From assembly GCA_964633205.1 (NCBI GenBank), contig CAZWFN010000001.1:124001-188000 (forward strand): a stretch of DNA of 64,000 nucleotides. Reading direction: 5' to 3'. Under the pieces are notes generated by a model. That model did not search any database. It had not been told where the DNA came from and was given only the letters and a program-made list of their open reading frames with translations. Positions 42,649 to 52,850 of the stretch are shown piece after piece (position 1 is the first letter of the stretch; every line of letters begins with the position of its first letter). Source of the DNA: CAYVQE01 sp964633205. GTDB taxonomy: Bacteria > Myxococcota > B64-G9. The translations under genes were made by a program, and so were the position numbers.

Positions 42649-45149
42649 ATGCACCGCGGAGCGATCATCGCCGCTGGAAATGCCCATTCGCCGCTGGCGG
42701 TGCGGCTGGGTGTGGTCGTCGGGCTCATCTTGCTGGCGCTGCCGGCCGCGGCTGCGGATCCGCCGCCGGCCCGCAGGCTGCGGGCGGTGCGGCTGGAGCA
42801 ACGGCCGCAGATCGATGCCCGGCTGGGCGAGGCGGTCTGGTCGCGGGCGCCGGTGGCCAGCGGATTGATCCAACGCTTCCCCCACACCGGCCGGCCGGCC
42901 TCCATGGCCACACGCATCCAGGTGGCCTATGACGATAACGCGCTTTACGTGGCGGCCCGCTGTCTCGATCCAGAGCCGGAGCACATCGTCGCCCGCACCA
43001 CCCGGCGCGATCGCTGGATCGAATCCGACTGGTTCACCGTGACCATCGACAGCCGCCGCGATCGGCGCACCGCTTACTTCTTCGCGGTCAACGCCGCCGG
43101 AGTCCTGCGCGACGGCACCCTGCGCGACGAGAACGTGACCGATGACGCCTGGGATGGTGTCTGGTCCGCGGCCGCCAGCGTCGACGCGCAGGGCTGGCTC
43201 GTCGAAATGCGGATCCCGCTGCGCTTGCTGCGCTACAGCTCCGGCAGCGACGTTCGTTTCGGCATCCAGTTCGAGCGCTGGATCAGCCGCCGCAACGAGT
43301 CGGACTACTGGCAGCACATTCCCCCCGACAGCGGCCGCTGGGTGTCGCGTTTCGGCACCTTGACCGGGCTCGACCTGCCCCCGCCGCCGCTGGCGCTGAC
43401 GCTGACGCCCTACGCGGCCGCCCGGCCGCGGATCCACGATGCGGCCCTGACCGGTGAGCGTCCGCTGGAGCTGGGCGCCGACGGCAAGCTCGGGCTGGGC
43501 AGCAACTTCATGTTCACCTGGACCGTCAATCCCGACTTCGGCCAGGTCGAGGTGGACGAGAAGGTGCTCAATCTTTCCACCTACGAGACCTTCTTCCCGG
43601 AGAAGCGGCCTTTCTTCCTCGAAGATCGCTCGCTGTTCCGGCTGAGCGACTCCGGAGGCTACGGCGACGCCCAGCTGTTCTACACCCGGCGCATCGGCCG
43701 CCAGCCGCGCTCGCCGCAGCTGGAAGCTGATCAGCGCTTGATCCGACCGGCGCCGGTACCACGCATCTACGGGGCCGCCAAGCTGGCCGGCGAGACCCGG
43801 GGCCAGCTCAAGGTGGGCTTGCTGCAGGCGATCACCTCGCAGGAGCGGGTCGTGTTGCAGACAGCCGACGGCCGCCGCGCCTCGAAGCCGGCAGAGCCGC
43901 TGACATCCCACAGCGTGGCACGCTTGCAGCAGGGGTTTTGGCGCCACTCCTCGGCGGGTCTGCTGGCCACCGCCATGGCCACCCCGAACGACGGCGCCGC
44001 GCTGACCGGCGGCGGTGACGTACAGCTCGAGTTGTTCGACGATCAGGCCCAGCTTACGGCACAGGGGCTGGTCAGTTACCTGAGTCGAGCCCGCTTCGGC
44101 TGGCAGGACCAGTACCTGCAGGCGGCGCTCGGTCGCGACGGCCCCTTCGGCTACGGCGGCCGGCTGAAGCTGGCCAAGACCGGCGGCGAGCACCTGGTGG
44201 GCTCGGTCAGCACCTTCTACTACAGCCCCAACCTGGCCCTGAACGACATGGGCTATCTGGACCGCGCCGACCGTTTCATGCTCAGCGCCAGCCTGCGCCA
44301 CCACCGCACCAAGCCGCTGGGTCCGCTGGCGCGCTACGCCATCCAGCTCAACGGCTGGCTCGACCGCAGCGCCGACTTCACCTTCAACCTCGGCGACGGC
44401 TTCAGCGTCGACGCCTGGGTCGACTTCGTCAACGGCTGGTATGCCGGTGCCTGGACCTTCGTCGGCTGGCCCCTGTGCGACGATCGCGAGACGCGCACCG
44501 CCGGCCGCATCGCCTTCTGCGGCCATGATCTGCGCACCAAGGTGGGCTTCTACGGCCAGACCAGTGAAAAGCACCCGGTGGCGGTGGGGCTGGATGCCGG
44601 CTGGAAGAGCACCGAACGGGGGCAGGGTTTCTGGCTGAGCTTGCCGCTGACCTTCAACCCGCTGGCCCGGCTGCAGATCAGCTTGCTGCCCGGCTACGAG
44701 CGCACGACCGGTCAGCCGCGCTGGCTGGAGACCCGCGACGCCGGAGCCGAGCAACGCTTCTCGTTCGCCGATCAGCACGCCGAGATCTGGGACATCACCC
44801 TGCGCACCACCTTCAGCTTCACCCCCCGGTTGAGCCTGCAGGCCTTCGCCCAGCTGTTTCTGGCCGCGGTGGATCACGGCCAAAAGTACAGCGCCACCGT
44901 CGCCGGTCGCCGCCTCCGGCTCGGCGACTTGCAGCCCGATCCGGCGGTGGCGGACGAATACGACTTCACCTCCACCGCGCTGCAGGTCAATTTGATCCTG
45001 CGCTGGGAGTTCAAACCCGGCTCGTTGCTGTATCTGGTCTACAACGGGGCGCTGGGCGACAGCGCCGCGCGGCCGGAGTTCCGCTTCGGCCCTTTGCTCG
45101 GTGACCTGTTCGCCGGCCGGGCCAGCCACCTGCTGGTGCTCAAGCTGAC

Positions 45150-45165
<16 letters not shown>
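42649..45165 (+). CDS. DUF5916 outer-membrane protein with CBM9-like N-terminal domain
   Basis: An 838-residue protein with a signal peptide (LILLALPAAAA). Residues 40-215 look like a CBM9-type sugar-binding module (PQIDARLGEAVW, RIQVAYDDNALYVAARCLDP). The rest is a DUF5916 beta-barrel with repeated amphipathic strands; the last residue is aromatic-type ending TYFFG, the signature of BAM-assembled outer-membrane proteins. GFGSNFMFTWTVNPDFGQVE-like sequence and the conserved PEKRPFFLE are also present. It likely takes up or binds a carbohydrate. Its 3' end overlaps the sigma54 regulator by 16 bp, tail to tail. Confidence 0.8.
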
Positions 45166-46718
<1,553 letters not shown>

Positions 46719-46745
46719 GGTCCCTCCGGAGCCGGCGGCTGCAGC

Positions 46746-46797
46746 GCGATATTTCGAAGACGACGCGAAATAGCATAACCAATTCGCGAAATATCGC
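46746..46797. promoter_or_regulatory. Putative enhancer (UAS) sites of the sigma54 activator
   Basis: An exact 11-bp inverted repeat, GCGATATTTCG at 46746-46756 and CGAAATATCGC at 46787-46797, lies in an AT-rich island. A third partial copy CGCGAAATA at 46764-46772 is 21 bp (two helical turns) before the matching 46785-46793. The nearest repeat is about 50 bp upstream of the -24 box, in the range of enhancer-binding-protein sites. The regulator gene is divergent and adjacent. Confidence 0.6.
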
Positions 46798-46848
46798 AAT
46801 GGACAGCCCTGGTACACCATAACACACAGATTGAAAAGGGATTATTTT

Positions 46849-46863
46849 GGGCATGCTCCTTGC
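46849..46863 (+). promoter_or_regulatory. Sigma54 (-24/-12) promoter
   Basis: GGGCATG at 46849-46855 and TTGC at 46860-46863 match the consensus TGGCACG-N4-TTGC, with GG and GC spaced by exactly 10 nt. The start site would be about 12 nt after TTGC, so the 5' leader is short and the AGGAGG ribosome binding site follows before ATG 46904. The divergent gene encodes a sigma54 activator with intact GAFTGA. Confidence 0.72.
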
Positions 46864-46903
46864 GACGCAGTCCTCGGAGATTCTGCCACAGGAGGTTTGC
46901 GAG

Positions 46904-47662
46904 ATGGAGCGCCACCGGTCTTTCTTCGCGGCCAGCACCCTGGCGCTGGTGCTGCTCACCGGCCCAGCCGCCGCCGGCGCTGATGCGGGTGAGCGCATCC
47001 TGCGCCTGATGGATGCCCAGCTGACCTCGGCCGACAGCCAGTACTTCGAATACGAGATGATCACCCGCACCCCGGGCCGCGGCCAGCGCAGCACGGTCTT
47101 CGAGGTGACCATACAGGGCGATCAGCGCCGGCGGCTGGAGTTCCTCGCCCCGGGCGACGTCAAGGGCATGCGGGTGCTGATCCTGTCGCTCGACCGGATG
47201 TACGTCTACCTGCCGGCCTACCGCAAGGTGCGCCGGGTGGCCAGCCACGTGCGCGACCAGGGCTTCATGGGCTCGGCATTCAGCCACGACGACATGTCGG
47301 TGGTCACCTATGCCGACAAGCTCAGCGGCCGCCTGCTCGCCGAGGACGACGAGCACTGGACGGTCGAGGCGGTGCGGCGTGCCGACAGCGACTACCGCTA
47401 CGCCAAGCTGCGCCTCGTCATCCGGCGCGACATCCGCCATCCGGCGCGCATCGAGTACTTCAACGCCGCTGGCCAAAAGGTCAAGACCGAGACCCGCAGC
47501 GCCTATGAGTGCCGCGGCCAGCACTGCAATCCCAAGCGCATGACCCTGGTGGATCACACCCGCGGCGGGGTGACCAGCGTGCTCGAGCGGCGGGCGTGGA
47601 AGATCGAACCCGAGGTGCCGGCCAACTTCTTCAGCGTCCGCTCGCTGCAGCGCCGTCGCTAA
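46904..47662 (+). CDS. Outer-membrane lipoprotein-sorting-like protein (LolA-fold, MlaA-export type)
   Basis: A 252-residue exported protein (signal FFAASTLALVLLTGPAAAGA). The sequence shows RLEFLAPGDVKGMRVLILSL, MYVYLPAYRKVRRVASH and FMGSAFSHDDMS, the pattern of the DUF4292/LolA-like outer-membrane lipoprotein-sorting family that often sits with RND lipid exporters. Here no RND gene is in sight. AGGAGG lies 8 bp before ATG 46904. A sigma54 promoter precedes it, so it is expected to be inducible by the divergent activator. A 30-bp piece of its 3' end is repeated at 48035-48064. Confidence 0.8.
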   Translation: MERHRSFFAASTLALVLLTGPAAAGADAGERILRLMDAQLTSADSQYFEYEMITRTPGRGQRSTVFEVTIQGDQRRRLEFLAPGDVKGMRVLILSLDRMYVYLPAYRKVRRVASHVRDQGFMGSAFSHDDMSVVTYADKLSGRLLAEDDEHWTVEAVRRADSDYRYAKLRLVIRRDIRHPARIEYFNAAGQKVKTETRSAYECRGQHCNPKRMTLVDHTRGGVTSVLERRAWKIEPEVPANFFSVRSLQRRR

Positions 47663-47671
47663 ACCCAAGGT

Positions 47672-47692
47672 CCCCCGCCCGAAGGGCGGGGG
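47672..47692. repeat. GC-rich hairpin of PATE/IS200-like type, copy 1
   Basis: A 9-bp perfect stem with a GAA loop, followed by an AT-rich stretch (GGATGACAAAATAAATGAC). The same hairpin and the adjacent AAATGAC..CCCATAGGCC segment recur at 63300 in similar but diverged form. The shape resembles the palindromic ends of IS200/IS605-derived palindrome-associated elements. It could also terminate transcription of the sorting-like gene. Confidence 0.6.
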
Positions 47693-47800
47693 ATGACAAA
47701 ATAAATGACTTAGAGAGCCCATAGGCCCTTGGTGATGCCCGAACGACAACATGTTGGTCGAAACGGATGCAACCACATAAGAGCGGGTACGATTAAGCCA

Positions 47801-47834
47801 ACACCCGACGCAAGCGAAGTCTTGCGTCGGGTGT
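47801..47834. repeat. 34-nt perfect hairpin, copy 2 of the dispersed repeat
   Basis: It is identical to 15526-15559 in reverse orientation; the loop here reads CGAAGT. The shared block continues for seven nt (TAAGCCA) before the stem. It lies in the repeat-rich gap after the sorting-like gene. Confidence 0.75.
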
Positions 47835-48091
47835 AGAGTCTTGATCCGTACGTTCTCCGCAGCTTGCGTAGAAGTTGTCGATGCTCGACAACGGTGCATC
47901 AACTCCAACGCGGCCCGACCTTTTTGGTTGCGGCGGCGGTTTGTGCCGTGCCCTTGGGTGCGGAGCCGCGATGGGGCGGGGAGCTTCGCTCTAGCGCGGC
48001 CCGGGACGAGTGGGCCCAGCTCGCCCGCAGCCAGCTTCTTCAGCGTCCGCTCGCTGCAGCGCCGCCGGCGGAAAGCTCCGGGCCTGATGCA

Positions 48092-49153
48092 TCAAGGGGC
48101 CGGCCACTCGACCACCTCGATGCGTTCCACCGCCTGGAGCCAGCGGTCGGCGTGCAGATCGCCCGCCAGCACCAGCTGAAAACGCCCGCCATCCGCGAGC
48201 GGCCGGCCGCCGCAGCGGTCGGCCAGCAGGATGCGATCGCCGCCGGGCGCGTATAGCTCGCCCGCCGACACCAGCACCTGGTAGCCATCGGGGGCCGACA
48301 GCACCACCGCCCGCTGCGGATGGAAGGCGAAGCCAGCCGCCTCCAGCAGCACGCGCAGCCGCACGCCGCTGTAATGCCGCAGGCCGTGGAAGCCGGTGCC
48401 CTCGCCGGTGCGCACCGCCGTCAACTCGCGCCGCGGCAGATCGGCCGGCAAGGCGTCGAAGGTGCGCGCCGCCACCCCTACCCCTTCCAGGCGGACTTCC
48501 GCTGCGTAGAGGCGCTGCCGGGCATCGCGCTTCGGCGCGGGCGACGCCGGGCGCGGCTCCACCACCGCGATCGCGACCACCGGCTCCACGGCCCGGTCGC
48601 CGTAGATCACCCCGGACGGCACCAGCTTGGGCAGGGCCACCCGGCGCTGCAGCTGCTCCAGCCGCGGCCGCGCTTCGGCCGGCTGGTGGCAGCGGCTGCA
48701 GGCCTTGTGGGGCCGCACCGGGGTCCAGTCGGTGGCCAGAATGAAGCGGCCCGGATCGCTGTAGAACACCTCGCCCCAGGACAGCAGCACCGAGCGCCCC
48801 CGCCGATCGCGAACGGCGATGGCCAGGTCGGTCGGCTTGCGGAAGGCGCCGGCGCTCTTGCCCAGCCGGGCCAGCTCCAGCACCTGCCGCAGCGACGCAC
48901 CGCGATAGCGCATGGTGCCGTGGAAGCTGCCGTCGCGGTGCACCTCGCTGAGCTGAACTGCATGGTGTGGCAGGCGCTGCAAGTCGGCCAAGCGCAGCCG
49001 CAGCGGCTGGCCGACCGCGCCGCTGATGCGCAGTTCGGCCGGCCGGACCGCAGCCCCGGCTCCAGCCCCGGCTGCAGCCACCGCGGCCGCCAGCAGCAAG
49101 GCCCCGCTGCCTGTTGCGTACCGTGCCATCCCGGACAGGCGCCTCCGTCGCAT
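48092..49153 (-). CDS. Exported sulfite-oxidase-fold-like protein with a single c-type heme motif
   Basis: A 353-residue exported protein. The signal (GALLLAAAVAAAGAGAGA) is followed by two regions of the molybdopterin-binding/SUOX-like fold, seen in TMRYRGASLRQVLELARLG and YSGVRLRVLLEAAGFAF. They lack an obvious Mo-ligand Cys. Between them lies CSRCH (about residue 155), a c-type heme attachment motif. It is the last gene of an operon with CcsA- and ResB-like maturation genes, so the heme is probably attached by them. ATG 49153 overlaps the ResB-like gene's stop (TGATG). Confidence 0.72.
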   Translation of the reverse strand: MRRRRLSGMARYATGSGALLLAAAVAAAGAGAGAAVRPAELRISGAVGQPLRLRLADLQRLPHHAVQLSEVHRDGSFHGTMRYRGASLRQVLELARLGKSAGAFRKPTDLAIAVRDRRGRSVLLSWGEVFYSDPGRFILATDWTPVRPHKACSRCHQPAEARPRLEQLQRRVALPKLVPSGVIYGDRAVEPVVAIAVVEPRPASPAPKRDARQRLYAAEVRLEGVGVAARTFDALPADLPRRELTAVRTGEGTGFHGLRHYSGVRLRVLLEAAGFAFHPQRAVVLSAPDGYQVLVSAGELYAPGGDRILLADRCGGRPLADGGRFQLVLAGDLHADRWLQAVERIEVVEWPAP

Positions 49154-49995
49154 CAGACCACTCCTTTCTCGGCTCCGGCGTCACGCCGGCGGCGGCCCAG
49201 CAGGCCTTCGACGTAGAACCACAGCAACAGAATCAGCACCAGCCCGAAGGCCGGCAGGATGATCGGCAACCCCGGGTCGTAGACCACCAGCAGGCTCGGC
49301 CGCGGCCCGCTGGCCGCCGGGGTGGGCCCGGCATGATCGCAGCTGACCGCGCGGTCCGCGGCGGCCGGTCTCTTCTCCAGCGGTCGATCCAGCAGCAGGT
49401 GGCGACCGCGGAACGAAGCGGGGTCCAGGTGGACCACCTCCAACCGATCGCCCCCCGGCCCGCGCAGCCGGACCCGCTGCCGCGCCAGCCACTGGCCCAA
49501 CCGCGAGCCGGGTGGAAAGGCCTCGCCCTCGAAGCCGATCACCTGCAGTTCGGCCCCGGCCACCTCGATCCGGCCGCCCGGCCCGGGCAGGCCCAACCGC
49601 TGCCAGCTGCCCCACCCCAGGGTGATCGCATGGCCGACCAGGATCGCCCAGAACAGGATATGGATGGCGGTCGGGATCAGGGCCACCGTCCAACGGTGGC
49701 CGCCCAGCTCGCGCCGCCGGGGCCATAGGGTGCGCAGCCGTTGCAGGGCGCAGACCGCGGTGTTGATCGCCAGCGCCGTCAGGCACAGCAGCAACAACAG
49801 CAGCCACCAGCAACGATGCCACTCATCGGCCAGGTGGCGGGCCAGCCAAATCGGGGTGGCCAGACGGTTGAGCTGGCCGAACAGGGCCTTGTCCGAGGCG
49901 TACAGACCGCCGATCAGCATGCAGCCGGCCGCCGCCAGCAGCAGCCAGAAGGCCAGCCGCAGGTCCCCCATCGCGCGCCACAGCCGCAGCCACAC
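49153..49995 (-). CDS. ResB-like cytochrome c biogenesis protein
   Basis: A 280-residue protein with three or four TM segments (LAFWLLLAAAGCMLIGGLYA, WWLLLLLLCLTALAINTAVC, LIPTAIHILFWAILVGHAIT and LPAFGLVLILLLWFYV) and a beta-rich periplasmic region. The topology is that of a short ResB/Ccs1. The GTG start 49995 is supported by GGAGG 6 bp upstream, directly after the CcsA-like stop; an internal ATG at residue 9 is the alternative. The usual ResB is about 450 residues, so this is a compact version. Confidence 0.7.
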   Translation of the reverse strand: MWLRLWRAMGDLRLAFWLLLAAAGCMLIGGLYASDKALFGQLNRLATPIWLARHLADEWHRCWWLLLLLLCLTALAINTAVCALQRLRTLWPRRRELGGHRWTVALIPTAIHILFWAILVGHAITLGWGSWQRLGLPGPGGRIEVAGAELQVIGFEGEAFPPGSRLGQWLARQRVRLRGPGGDRLEVVHLDPASFRGRHLLLDRPLEKRPAAADRAVSCDHAGPTPAASGPRPSLLVVYDPGLPIILPAFGLVLILLLWFYVEGLLGRRRRDAGAEKGVV

Positions 49996-49996
49996 C

Positions 49997-50773
49997 TCAG
50001 CCTCCGATCCGTGGGAAGAACAGCTCCTGCACGGCGCTGCTGGCCGATATCGCCAGGCCCACCAACCCGGCCACCACGGCGAAGCCGGCCCGGCGCTGCA
50101 GCGGCCAGCGGGGCAGGTAGCGCAGGTGCAGGTAGGCGGCGTAGAGCAGCCAGACGCCGGCCGAGAACAGGTGGCGCGGGCTGAAGCGGAAGGTGTTGCC
50201 CCAGCCCAGATAGCACCAGGCGAAGCCGACCACCTGGGCGATGCTGAAGGCCACCAGGCCCCAGACCAGGTAGGCGTGGAAGCCGGCGGGCTCACCGCGG
50301 TGGGGCCGCAGCAGCGCCAATGCGGCCCACCAGGCTCCGCCGAGAAAGGCCGCGTAGGCCAGCCCCTCGGTGATGAAGAAGGCGGTGGCCAGCGCGGTGA
50401 TCTTGCGCGGCTCCGGGGGCAGGATGCCCTGGGCGTAGGCGATGCTGAAAGCCAGCAGCGCCAGCGCCGGTACCAGCCCCAGGCCCCAATGCGACGACCC
50501 CCGGGCCAAGCGTTCCAGGCCGGCCAGCAGGGCCAGACACCAGGGGATGAAGAAGGTGCCCTCGAATACGGGATTGGCGATCCAGACCCCGCCCAACCAG
50601 CCGCGGCCCAGCAGGGCCAGCGCGTGGATCAGCAGCCCGGCGCAGTAGAACCACCAGGCCGGCCCGAGCCGGCTGCTGCGCCGCGCCGGCCAGCGCCACC
50701 AGAGCAGCAGGGCGCCGGCGTAGCAGAGCAGGGCGATGACCAGGTAGCTGGGCCTGCCGGTGGTGAACACCAT
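49997..50773 (-). CDS. Divergent CcsA/CcmC-type cytochrome c assembly protein
   Basis: A 258-residue membrane protein with about eight TM segments. The C-terminal order FAWCYLGWGNTFRFSPRHLF then GVWLLYAAYLHLRYLP follows CcsA, but the WWD heme-handling motif (WGxYWxWDPKETWA) is reduced to WGNTFRFSPRH. The tryptophans and the DPKE acid cluster are gone. His residues remain in IHALALL and RHLF. It begins 10 bp after the TonB receptor's stop, and is coupled to the ResB-like gene. The pair probably acts on the CSRCH protein. Heme delivery in the usual way is doubtful. Confidence 0.65.
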   Translation of the reverse strand: MVFTTGRPSYLVIALLCYAGALLLWWRWPARRSSRLGPAWWFYCAGLLIHALALLGRGWLGGVWIANPVFEGTFFIPWCLALLAGLERLARGSSHWGLGLVPALALLAFSIAYAQGILPPEPRKITALATAFFITEGLAYAAFLGGAWWAALALLRPHRGEPAGFHAYLVWGLVAFSIAQVVGFAWCYLGWGNTFRFSPRHLFSAGVWLLYAAYLHLRYLPRWPLQRRAGFAVVAGLVGLAISASSAVQELFFPRIGG

Positions 50774-50783
50774 GCACTCCAGC

Positions 50784-52850
50784 TCAACCGGCGCTCAGCC
50801 GGTAGCCGCACCAGACGCTCAGGCCCCGGTCGGGGAAGCCGTAGCGGGTCTGGTAGTTCATGTCGAGCAGGTTGCCGGCCTTGCAGAACAGGCGCACCCC
50901 GGGCGCCGGCTGGTAGGCCAGGCTGGCGTCCCAGACCACGAAGGTGCCCAGGGTGCCCAGGCCCAGGATGCTGTAGTCGTCGAAGGGCTGCGGCCCGACC
51001 ACCCGCAGCAAGCTGCCGATCTCCCAGCGCTCACCCGGCTCGGCCAACAGCCGCAGGCTGGCCTGGTGGCCGGGGATCTGGGCGATGCGGTCGTCCAGCC
51101 GGTCGGCATTGATGGTGCGCGCGTGCACAAAGGCATAGGCCGCCTGCAGCTGCAGCCAGGGCCAGGGCCGGGCCACCAGGCCGGCCTCGAAGCCGGCCAG
51201 CCGCGCCCGGCCGACATTCCGCTGCTGGCTCAGACCGCGGGTCTCGGGCAGCCAGACGCGCATGATCAGATCGTCGACCTCGGCCTCGAACACGGACAGG
51301 TCGAGCCGCAGCGGCGCGGCCACCTGCCAGGAGACGTCCAGGGCGGTGTACAGGGCCCGCTCCGGCTTCAAGGTCGGGTTGGCCACGGTGAAGCCCTTGG
51401 TGGCCGAGTAGCGCTCGCCCAGCGTGGGCAGCCGGTGGCGGCCGGCCACCGACAACCGCAGCAGCCAGACCGGGCTCGGCTCGTAGCGCAGCGCGATCAG
51501 CGGCGCGCACAGCACCCGGATCGGCGTCTCGGGCTCGTCCTCGCCGGCGCCGGCGGTGCGGCTGGCGTACAGCGGCACGTCCACGTCGAGCTGGGCCGAG
51601 CCGATCAGGCCAAGCGCGTCCGACGCCAGCCACTCCAGCTCCGGCACCAGCCGGGTGAGCAGCCGGCCGGAGGAGCGGCGCGGCTCGTCGCGGTCCAGCC
51701 GGTCGTGGTGGTGATCGGCCCGGGCCTCGAGCCACAGCCGGCCCACCAGCCGGCCCGGCAGCGGCGCGCTCAACCGCAGCCGGGCGCCCAGGCTGCGCTC
51801 GTGGTACCAGGAGACGAAGGCGTTGGGTCCCTGCTGGCTGTTGTAGCCGGCGTCGTCGTAGCCGTCCAGCCGGTTGCCGTAGAAAGCGCCGTAGGCCACC
51901 TCGTCGCCCTGCAGCCCCCCGGCCCGCCAGCGGTGGCCCGCCTGGACCAGCAGCGCCTGCCAGACCGTGAAGCGGCGGAAGAAGGGCCGCATGTCGGTCA
52001 TGTGCCGCGGCACCCCGAACACGCCGTCCAGAAACGTGGCCTGCAGCCACAGCTGCTGGGTCTCGGCGAGGCGGTAGCGCAGCTTGGCGCTAACGTGGGC
52101 CATGAACCGATCGCTGTTGTCCAGCCGGCCACCGTCCTCGATCACCCGCTCGCCGACCGTCACCGGCTCGAAGCGCGACGACAGCTGAACACCGTCCGAG
52201 TCCTGCACCCCGGCGCCCACCGCGTAGGCCAGTGGACCGGCTTCCAGGGAGTGGGCCAACCAGGTGTGCAGCTCGCCGGCTACACCGAGTTGGGCCAGAT
52301 GCGCGATCAGCGGTGCCCGGGCCGGATCGCGGGTCTCGATCAGCACCGCGCCGCCCATGCCGCCCGGAGCGTGGGCGATGGAGGTGGGCCCCTTGAGCAG
52401 GCGCACCCGATCGATCAGCTCCACCGGCAGCTTGCCCAGATCGGTCGAGCCCGAGTAGGGCATGGCCAGCGGCACCCCGTCGAGATAGACCGCCACCCCG
52501 CGCTGGTCGAATCCGCGCAGCCGGATGGTGCGGCGACCGCTGCGGCCGCTGGAGGCGTAGACCGAGGGCTGCTGCTCGATCAGCTCGGCGGCGCTGGTCA
52601 CCGCCCGCCGCTCGACCTCCTCGCGCTCCAGCCGCACCCGGCTGGAGCCGCGATCGACCGGCCGCTGCTCGCGGATGGTGAAGACCTCGTCGACCGCCTC
52701 GGAACCGTCTGCCGCTGCGGATGCCTCGCGTTCCCCGTCCTCGGCGTCTTGGTCGCCGGCGGCCAGCACCGGCAGCGGCGCTGCCATCCAGGCGACGCCG
52801 GTCAGCAGCCATACGGCTGCTCGGCCGATACGGGCGAGGGGCGCGATCAC
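50784..52850 (-). CDS. TonB-dependent outer-membrane receptor
   Basis: A 688-residue receptor. A signal peptide ends near AAPLPVLAA. The TonB-box-like segment VDEVFTIREQ and the plug domain follow, with RTIRLRGFDQRGVAVYLDGV and LLKGPTSIAHAPGGMGGAVL. The barrel ends with a TonB-dependent-receptor-type C-terminus, NMNYQTRYGFPDRGLSVW-like, before Gly. The GTG start at 52850 overlaps the upstream lipoprotein's TGA (GTGA). The ligand is not evident. Context with c-type cytochrome maturation suggests heme or an iron/other metal complex. Confidence 0.85.
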   Translation of the reverse strand: MIAPLARIGRAAVWLLTGVAWMAAPLPVLAAGDQDAEDGEREASAAADGSEAVDEVFTIREQRPVDRGSSRVRLEREEVERRAVTSAAELIEQQPSVYASSGRSGRRTIRLRGFDQRGVAVYLDGVPLAMPYSGSTDLGKLPVELIDRVRLLKGPTSIAHAPGGMGGAVLIETRDPARAPLIAHLAQLGVAGELHTWLAHSLEAGPLAYAVGAGVQDSDGVQLSSRFEPVTVGERVIEDGGRLDNSDRFMAHVSAKLRYRLAETQQLWLQATFLDGVFGVPRHMTDMRPFFRRFTVWQALLVQAGHRWRAGGLQGDEVAYGAFYGNRLDGYDDAGYNSQQGPNAFVSWYHERSLGARLRLSAPLPGRLVGRLWLEARADHHHDRLDRDEPRRSSGRLLTRLVPELEWLASDALGLIGSAQLDVDVPLYASRTAGAGEDEPETPIRVLCAPLIALRYEPSPVWLLRLSVAGRHRLPTLGERYSATKGFTVANPTLKPERALYTALDVSWQVAAPLRLDLSVFEAEVDDLIMRVWLPETRGLSQQRNVGRARLAGFEAGLVARPWPWLQLQAAYAFVHARTINADRLDDRIAQIPGHQASLRLLAEPGERWEIGSLLRVVGPQPFDDYSILGLGTLGTFVVWDASLAYQPAPGVRLFCKAGNLLDMNYQTRYGFPDRGLSVWCGYRLSAG

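Larger units (their letters stand above)
47626..48064. repeat. 30-bp direct repeat of the sorting-like gene's 3' end flanking an insertion
   Basis: CTTCTTCAGCGTCCGCTCGC plus ten more bases are identical at 47626-47655 and 48035-48064. The first copy is the gene's 3' end and encodes FFSVRSLQRR. The second lies 409 bp downstream of the first, without the rest of the gene. The DNA between them carries the two hairpin repeats. It may be the scar of an insertion or duplicated gene end. Confidence 0.65.
47663..48091. other. 429-bp repeat-rich intergenic region without a convincing gene
   Basis: It holds the CCCCCGCCC-GAA-GGGCGGGGG hairpin (47672-47692), which also occurs at 63300-63320, the 34-nt hairpin (47801-47834), which also occurs at 15526, and the duplicated gene end at 48035. 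Short open frames exist on both strands but have no ribosome binding site or family features. It looks like accumulated mobile-element debris. Confidence 0.6.

Noticed and set aside
39144..42932. 1262-codon open frame on the plus strand
   Set aside because: It is antisense to the MBL hydrolase, hybrid kinase and the start of DUF5916. Its translation is Arg/Gln/Pro-rich with no domain features.
42463..45129. 888-codon minus-strand frame
   Set aside because: It is antisense to the DUF5916 gene, which has signal peptide and barrel features.
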